64,000 bases of DNA from Pseudaquabacterium terrae (GTDB lineage: Bacteria; Pseudomonadota; Gammaproteobacteria; Burkholderiales; Burkholderiaceae_C): the NCBI RefSeq assembly GCF_013266755.1, contig NZ_JABRWJ010000009.1:248001-312000 (forward strand). The letters run 5' to 3'. Both the position numbers and the translations under genes were made by a program. A model generated the notes under the pieces. It did no database searches, was not told where the DNA came from, and was given only the letters and a program-made list of their open reading frames with translations. This document shows positions 59,165 through 64,000 of this stretch, piece after piece (the stretch's first letter is position 1; every line of letters begins with the position of its first letter).

Positions 59165-60724
59165 ATGAGCACGACACCGCCCGACTTCCGCGACCTGGCC
59201 TCGCTGGTGCACGAACACGCCGAGCGCCAGCCGACGGCGCGAGCGGTGTGCTGCGGCGATGTGTGCCTGGATTACCAGGGCTTCGACGAGCGCATCGACC
59301 GCATCGCCGCGTCGTTGCAGCGTGATCGGTTGGCGCCGCGCGAGACGATCGCCATCTGCGCCGCAGCGAGCATCGACTACCTCGCGCTGTTCGTCGGCGC
59401 ATTGCGCGCCGGCTTGGGCGTAGCGCCGCTGGCGCCGGGCTCGACTGCCGCGCAGCTGCTGGCGATGGTCGACGATGCCGATGCGCGGCTGTTCTTCGTC
59501 GATGGCGCGGTGGCCGACGCGCTGGCCGACGCCGATGCAAAGCTGCCGCCCGGCGTGCACGACGTGCGGCTCGACGACAGCACCGGCGGGCCGGCCTTCA
59601 CGGCCTGGCTCGCGCCCGAGGGCAGCCGCCCCGCCCCGGTGCCGATCGACCCGGCCTGGCCCTTCAACCTGATCTATTCGTCGGGCACCACCGGCACGCC
59701 CAAGGGCATCGTGCAGCCGCATGCGATGCGCTGGGCCCACATCCAACGCGCCGTGCAGTCCGGCTACGGACCCGAGACGATCACGTTGACGGCCACGCCG
59801 CTCTATTCCAACACCACGCTGGTCTCGGTGATCCCGACGCTGGCCTGGGGTGGCTGCGTCGTGCTGATGCCGAAGTTCGATGCCGCGCAGTACCTCGCGC
59901 TCGCCGAACGGCACCGTGCGACGCACACGATGCTGGTGCCAGTGCAATACCAGCGGCTGATGGCGCGGCCGGACTTCGGCCGCCACGACCTGTCGTCGTT
60001 CCGCTTCAAGTTCTGCACCAGCGCGCCCTTCCACGCCGAACTGAAAGCGGATGTACTGGCACGCTGGCCGGGTGCGCTGGTCGAGTACTACGGCATGACC
60101 GAGGGCGGCGGCACCTGCATCCTGGAGGCGCACCTGCATCCGACCAAGCTGCACACGGTCGGCCAGCCGGCCGAGGGCCACGACATCCGGCTGATCGACG
60201 AGGACGGCCGCGAGGTGCCGGCGGGCGACAGCGGCGAGGTCGTCGGCCGTTCGCCCGGCATGATGAGCGGCTACCACAAGCACCCCGCCAAGACGACGGA
60301 AGCCGAGTGGTACGACAGCGAAGGCCGGCGCTACATCCGCACCGGCGATGTCGGCCGCTTCGATGCCGACGGCTTCCTGATCCTGCACGACCGCCGCAAG
60401 GACATGATCATCAGCGGCGGCTTCAACATCTACCCGAGTGACCTCGAGGCCGTGCTGCGCCGTCATCCGGCCGTCGCCGATGCGGCGGTGATCGGCATTC
60501 CGTCCGCCGAATGGGGTGAGACGCCGGTGGCGTGTGTCGTGCTTCGCGAACCGATGGATGCGCAAACGCTGCGCCAATGGGCCAATGACCAGGTCGGCAA
60601 GACGCAGCGCCTGTCGGCATTGCGCACGTTCGCCGAATTGCCGCGCAGCGCGATCGGCAAGGTACTCAAGCGCGAATTGCGCGAAGCGTGGAGCGCCGCG
60701 TCGGGCTCGGCGGCAACCCAGTAA
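59165..60724 (+). CDS. AMP-dependent acyl-CoA synthetase/ligase
   Basis: A 519-residue ANL-family adenylating enzyme: P-loop IYSSGTTGTPKGIVQPH, LVEYYGMTEGGG (A5), YIRTGDVGRFDADGF (A7), DRRKDMIISGGFNIYPSDLE (A8) and the catalytic Lys in PRSAIGKVLKREL (A10). It joins a carboxylate to CoA through an adenylate. Substrate unknown; the length suits a medium-chain or aromatic acid ligase. It is monocistronic with its own promoter. Confidence 0.88.
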   Translation: MSTTPPDFRDLASLVHEHAERQPTARAVCCGDVCLDYQGFDERIDRIAASLQRDRLAPRETIAICAAASIDYLALFVGALRAGLGVAPLAPGSTAAQLLAMVDDADARLFFVDGAVADALADADAKLPPGVHDVRLDDSTGGPAFTAWLAPEGSRPAPVPIDPAWPFNLIYSSGTTGTPKGIVQPHAMRWAHIQRAVQSGYGPETITLTATPLYSNTTLVSVIPTLAWGGCVVLMPKFDAAQYLALAERHRATHTMLVPVQYQRLMARPDFGRHDLSSFRFKFCTSAPFHAELKADVLARWPGALVEYYGMTEGGGTCILEAHLHPTKLHTVGQPAEGHDIRLIDEDGREVPAGDSGEVVGRSPGMMSGYHKHPAKTTEAEWYDSEGRRYIRTGDVGRFDADGFLILHDRRKDMIISGGFNIYPSDLEAVLRRHPAVADAAVIGIPSAEWGETPVACVVLREPMDAQTLRQWANDQVGKTQRLSALRTFAELPRSAIGKVLKRELREAWSAASGSAATQ

Positions 60725-61050
60725 CGAAGCGGGTTCAGCGGGCGCGGTCCGAGACGCACCATTTCTGCTGATTCGGCTGGCACGTGACATGCATGTATTG
60801 GGATGCATCTCCCTCGCAACGATAGATTTGCTTACCTCATCGCCGATGAAACTTCAAGCACATGCGCGCTCGTAACCGCGTTGACGCCTTAAGGTGTTGC
60901 ACCGAGCGAACAGCGGATTCATTCACGCTATATTCACGCCCTTCGCAGCCGGACGAGCTGCCAAGGGCCGGCTCCGGCCCCTGATCAATACACATACCAA
61001 AGTCGCAGAGACCCGGCACATCCGTCGCCGGGCCGTCTGGAGGTCAACGA
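60725..61050 (+). other. Promoter region upstream of tonB
   Basis: A 326-bp gap without a supported gene. It is AT-richer than its surroundings from about 60820 to 60940, with a TATATT hexamer at 60929-60934 that could be a -10 element and a TTGACG at 60881. Their spacing is too long for one sigma-70 promoter, so they would belong to different ones. I see no convincing Fur box. Confidence 0.4.
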
Positions 61051-61725
61051 GTGGATTACGCTCAACAGCAACGCAACCCGGGCAAACACCTGACCGGGTT
61101 TTTGATAGTCATCGTCTTGCACGTCATCCTCGGGTGGGCATTGATCAATGGCCTCGCGCGCAAGATCGTGGAAGTGATCAAGGCACCGATCGAAACCAAG
61201 ATCATCGAAGAGGTCAAGCCGCCGCCGCCGCCGCCGCCGGAGAACCTGCCGCCACCGCCGAAGATGGCGCCGCCGCCGCCGTCCTTCGTGCCGCCGCCGG
61301 AAGTGCAGATCGCCAATCCGCCCCCGGCGCCGGCGATCACCGTGACGCGTGAAGCGCCGCCGCCGGCACCGCCCGTGGCGCTGGCGCCGCCGCCGGCACC
61401 GACCGCACCGCCGGCACCGGTCGCGCCGCGCGTGGCCGTCGCTGCGCAGATCAACGTCAACGCCTGCGACAAGCCCGAGTACCCGGCCGCTGCAACGCGT
61501 GCCGAAGCCACCGGCGTCACCAAGATCCGCTTCACGGTCGATGCCGCGGGCAAGGTCTCGAAGGCCGAGGTCGAGAAGGCGTCCGGCGCTTCACGCGAGC
61601 ATCGCCTGCTCGACCGCGCCGCGGTCGAAGCCTTGAGCAAGTGCCCGTTCAAGCCCGGTACCGACGAGACCGGCAAGCCGGTCGGCGCGACCACCGTGGT
61701 CGAGTACCACTGGAAGCTCGAATAA
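61051..61725 (+). CDS. tonB: TonB energy transducer
   Basis: A 224-residue protein from a GTG start with a GGAGG ribosome binding site. It has a single N-terminal membrane helix (FLIVIVLHVILGWALING), a long Pro-rich periplasmic spacer (several PPPPPP runs, about 55-130), and a C-terminal TonB domain (ACDKPEYPAAATRAEATGV, VSKAEVEKASGASREHRLLD, EYHWKLE). It transmits proton motive force from ExbBD to outer membrane receptors. First gene of the tonB-exbB-exbD-exbD-TPR operon. Confidence 0.94.
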   Translation: MDYAQQQRNPGKHLTGFLIVIVLHVILGWALINGLARKIVEVIKAPIETKIIEEVKPPPPPPPENLPPPPKMAPPPPSFVPPPEVQIANPPPAPAITVTREAPPPAPPVALAPPPAPTAPPAPVAPRVAVAAQINVNACDKPEYPAAATRAEATGVTKIRFTVDAAGKVSKAEVEKASGASREHRLLDRAAVEALSKCPFKPGTDETGKPVGATTVVEYHWKLE

Positions 61726-61820
61726 CGGCTCGCGGACATCCGCCGGCCCCCTTCCTTTCACCCCGCGCGCAGCACGAATTCCGAACAGATCTGCGCGACC
61801 GTTCCTGCCTGGAGTCACCC

Positions 61821-62654
61821 ATGTTCCTGAACAAACTCTTGCGCGCGCCTTTGGCCGCCGCACTGCTGGCGATCGCCGCCCTGGTCTCGACGACCGCCCC
61901 GACGCCTGCGCTCGCGCAAGCCGCCTCCGCACCGGCGGCCGAAGCCGCTGCACCGGCTGTGGCCACCGCCCCTGCCGTCAAGATCGAAAAGGAATCGGTC
62001 GCCAACCCCTACGGCATCGAAGCGATGTGGAAGGAAGGCGACTTCGTCACCCGCGGCACGTTGATCATCATGATCATCATGTCGATGGGCAGCTGGTACA
62101 TCATGTTCACCAAGCTGTGGGAGCAGAGCAAGCTGCTGAAGGCCGCCGACAAGGTCACCGACGGCTTCTGGAAATCCGGCTCGGTCGCCAAGGGCGCATC
62201 GACGCTGGACGAAGGCAGCGCCTTCCGCTTCATCGCCGAATCGGGCCTGAAAGCCGACGAACACCATGAAGGCACGCTGACCGAGCAGATCGACCGCCAC
62301 ACCTGGATCGGCATGAGCGTGCAGCGCTCCGTCGACAACATCAACAGCCGCCTGCAGGACGGCCTGGCCTTCCTCGCCACCGTCGGCTCGACCGCGCCGT
62401 TCGTCGGCCTGTTCGGCACCGTCTGGGGCATCTACCACGCGCTGACCGCCATCGGCATCTCGGGCCAGGCCTCGATCGACAAGGTCGCCGGCCCGGTCGG
62501 CGAAGCGCTGATCATGACCGCCTTCGGCCTGGCCGTCGCGGTGCCCGCGGTGATGGGCTACAACTGGCTGATCCGCCGCAACAAGAGCGTGATGGAGCGC
62601 GTGCGCGCGTTCTCGGCCGATATCCACAACGTGCTTCTCGCCGGCAAGCGCTGA
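61821..62654 (+). CDS. exbB: ExbB/TolQ-family proton channel subunit
   Basis: A 277-residue inner membrane protein. A signal-like N terminus (LLRAPLAAALLAIAALVSTT) and an alanine-rich extension precede three helices: LIIMIIMSMGSWYIMFTKLW, then GLAFLATVGSTAPFVGLFGT and ALIMTAFGLAVAVPAVMGYN. The conserved TAPFVGLFGTVWGI and the Thr/Pro-rich helix mark the MotA/TolQ/ExbB group. The long N terminus is typical of ExbB2-type proteins. With two ExbD it forms the TonB motor. Confidence 0.93.
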   Translation: MFLNKLLRAPLAAALLAIAALVSTTAPTPALAQAASAPAAEAAAPAVATAPAVKIEKESVANPYGIEAMWKEGDFVTRGTLIIMIIMSMGSWYIMFTKLWEQSKLLKAADKVTDGFWKSGSVAKGASTLDEGSAFRFIAESGLKADEHHEGTLTEQIDRHTWIGMSVQRSVDNINSRLQDGLAFLATVGSTAPFVGLFGTVWGIYHALTAIGISGQASIDKVAGPVGEALIMTAFGLAVAVPAVMGYNWLIRRNKSVMERVRAFSADIHNVLLAGKR

Positions 62655-62692
62655 TTCACTTTCAGCGTTTGTTCGCGCGATAGGAGAACGCC

Positions 62693-63121
62693 ATGGCCAT
62701 GGCCGTCGGATCGCCTGATGGCGAAGAAGAACAGATGAATTCGGCCATCAACACGACGCCCCTCGTGGACATCATGTTGGTGCTGCTGATCATCTTCCTG
62801 ATCACCACGCCGGTGATCACGCAGAGCGTCAAGCTCGAGCTGCCGAAGGAAAAGAACGTCCCGACGCAGACCAAGCCGGAGAACATCCTGCTCGCAGTCA
62901 GCAAGGATGGCGACGTGTACTGGAATGCGCGGCGCATGCCCGATGCCGAGAAGCTCGTCGAAGAGCTGAAGAAGGAAGCGGTCAAGGATCCGCAACCCGA
63001 GGTGCATATCCGCGGCGACCAGGACGCCCGCTACGAGAGCGTCGGCCGCCTGGTGGTGGCCTGCCAGCGCGCCGGCATCGCCAAGGTCGGCTTCATCACC
63101 GAACCGCCCCCCAACCAGTAA
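62693..63121 (+). CDS. exbD: ExbD/TolR-family protein, first copy
   Basis: A 142-residue protein: short cytoplasmic N terminus, one helix with the proton-carrying Asp (NTTPLVDIMLVLLIIFLIT), then a periplasmic domain ending in ARYESVGRLVVACQRAGIAK. ATG is preceded by an AGGAGAA ribosome binding site. The Asp in PLVD is the conserved one. It is followed by a second, different exbD. Confidence 0.92.
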   Translation: MAMAVGSPDGEEEQMNSAINTTPLVDIMLVLLIIFLITTPVITQSVKLELPKEKNVPTQTKPENILLAVSKDGDVYWNARRMPDAEKLVEELKKEAVKDPQPEVHIRGDQDARYESVGRLVVACQRAGIAKVGFITEPPPNQ

Positions 63122-63133
63122 GAGGAGCCGACC

Positions 63134-63556
63134 ATGGGTATGCAAGTAGGCTCCGGCGAGGGCGAAGGCGAGGTGATGATGGACATCAACACCACGCCGC
63201 TGATCGACGTGATGCTGGTGCTGATCATCATGCTGATCATCACGATCCCGATCCAGACGCACGCGGTGAAGATGAACATGCCGGTGGGGCCGAGCTCGGC
63301 ACCGCCGAAGCCGCCGGAGATCGTGCGCATCGACGTCGACTTCGACGGCACGATCGGCTGGAACGGCGCGATCGTCAGCAAGGACGAACTGCTCAACAAC
63401 CTGGCACAAACTGCCGCGATGCCCGACCAGCCCGAGGTGCACCTGCGCCCCAACAAGCTCGTTAGCTACAAGGTCGTCGCCATGGTGATGGCCAATGCGC
63501 AGCGCCTGGGCGTCACGAAGATCGGCATCATCGGCAATGAGCAGTTCCTGAATTGA
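63134..63556 (+). CDS. exbD: ExbD/TolR-family protein, second copy
   Basis: A 140-residue paralogue of the preceding gene: NTTPLIDVMLVLIIMLIITI with the essential Asp, then a periplasmic domain ending VVAMVMANAQRLGVTKIGII. The two copies differ clearly outside the helix, so this is old duplication rather than a recent repeat. They may form a mixed ExbD dimer in one motor. Confidence 0.92.
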   Translation: MGMQVGSGEGEGEVMMDINTTPLIDVMLVLIIMLIITIPIQTHAVKMNMPVGPSSAPPKPPEIVRIDVDFDGTIGWNGAIVSKDELLNNLAQTAAMPDQPEVHLRPNKLVSYKVVAMVMANAQRLGVTKIGIIGNEQFLN

Positions 63557-63564
63557 GAGAAGCG

Positions 63565-64000
63565 ATGAAGACGTTGCATGCCCTCGCCGCGGCCGCGGTG
63601 CTGGCCTGTGCCCTGGGCTCGGCCCAGGCCCAGGCAGTGCGGCCCGAAGTCGGCAAGCCGCTGCAGCAGGCCAGCGATCTGCTGCGTGCCGGCAAGGCCA
63701 AGGAAGCGCTGGCCAAAGTCCGCGAAGCCGATGCGATCGGCGGCAAGACCGGCGCCGAGCAGATCATGATCGACCGCATGCGCGGCGCCGCCGCGCAGCG
63801 CGCCGGCGAGAGCGGCACCGCGATCCAGGCGTTCGAGTCGCTGTTCCCGCGGGTCTCGGGCGCCGAAGCCGCGCAGGTCGCCGAGCAGCTGGCGTTCGCC
63901 TACTCGCAGGCCAAGGATTGGCCGCGCACCAGCCAATGGATCCAGAAGGCGCAGGCCGCCGGCAGCCACAGCGCGCAGCTGAAGCAGCTGCAGGCCTACG
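63565..64000 (+). CDS. Exported tetratricopeptide-like protein (3' part missing)
   Basis: A frame open to the window edge (145 codons visible) starting nine bases after exbD. A signal peptide (MKTLHALAAAAVLACALGSA then QA) precedes helix-pair repeats: PLQQASDLLRAGKAKEALAK, GTAIQAFESLFPRVSG and QVAEQLAFAYSQAKDWPRTS, as in TPR proteins that close TonB-ExbBD operons. It probably acts in the periplasm as a scaffold or adaptor of the TonB motor. Confidence 0.75.
   Translation, partial: MKTLHALAAAAVLACALGSAQAQAVRPEVGKPLQQASDLLRAGKAKEALAKVREADAIGGKTGAEQIMIDRMRGAAAQRAGESGTAIQAFESLFPRVSGAEAAQVAEQLAFAYSQAKDWPRTSQWIQKAQAAGSHSAQLKQLQAY

Noticed and set aside
1-64000. tRNA, rRNA, CRISPR arrays, prophage or insertion sequences
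   Set aside because: No clover-leaf-like gap, no regularly spaced repeats, and no transposase, integrase or phage structural gene was seen among the frames.

Overview
The window is very GC-rich (about 70% by eye), densely packed coding DNA with GC-ending codons. Gene content points to a Burkholderiales betaproteobacterium of the Rubrivivax/Leptothrix/Methylibium type: LysR regulators, a TonB-ExbB-ExbD-ExbD-TPR cluster, a PEP-CTERM protein, a Liv-type ABC transporter and a two-subunit NAD-linked formate dehydrogenase. This placement is an inference from content; there is no rRNA or tRNA here, and I see no phage, integrase, insertion sequence or CRISPR array.

Region 1 (1-8,524): the end of an alginate-export-like porin, a MipA/OmpV porin, then an OmpR-type response regulator with its kinase, a YdjC/ChbG-type deacetylase, a GtrA membrane protein, an ArnT-like lipid A glycosyltransferase and an ArnC/FlmF-like polyprenyl-phosphate glycosyltransferase. 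Together they look like a lipid A aminosugar (galactosamine-type) modification module. Near-identical CTTAGC-N5-CTTAAG boxes, resembling the PmrA box, sit upstream of the regulator/porin pair and of the glycosyltransferase operon.

Region 2 (8,595-28,773): chromosomal housekeeping and metabolism. It holds DNA polymerase IV, a cupredoxin, two LysR regulators, an FMN-dependent lactate dehydrogenase, a CoA-transferase, dCTP deaminase, an Mpo1-like protein, a ketopantoate reductase, a nitroreductase, FdhD, a SNF2 helicase, an MFS exporter and an M61 peptidase.

Region 3 (28,778-39,879): DUF488, the two-gene formate dehydrogenase (alpha subunit and a NuoE-NuoF fusion), a DUF4253 protein, a DUF885 metalloprotein and the AhpC-AhpF peroxide-reducing pair.

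Region 4 (39,888-50,352): a divergent catabolic/transport locus. The minus operon is RpiR regulator, IolC kinase-aldolase fusion, HIBADH-like reductase, Liv-type binding protein, LivH permease and SDR. The plus operon is LivM, LivG, LivF and a third, atypical ATPase. Paired AGAA-N6-TTC dyads lie between the two operons. Two inverted copies of a 46-bp core lie between livM and livG.

Region 5 (50,373-64,000): a NarX/NarL-like two-component pair and an orphan receiver, RdgC, a hydrolase lipoprotein overlapping a PEP-CTERM SGNH-like protein, a LysR regulator, the Mrp/ApbC Fe-S carrier, an AMP-dependent ligase and the TonB-ExbB-ExbD-ExbD-TPR energy-transduction cluster, whose last gene runs off the window.
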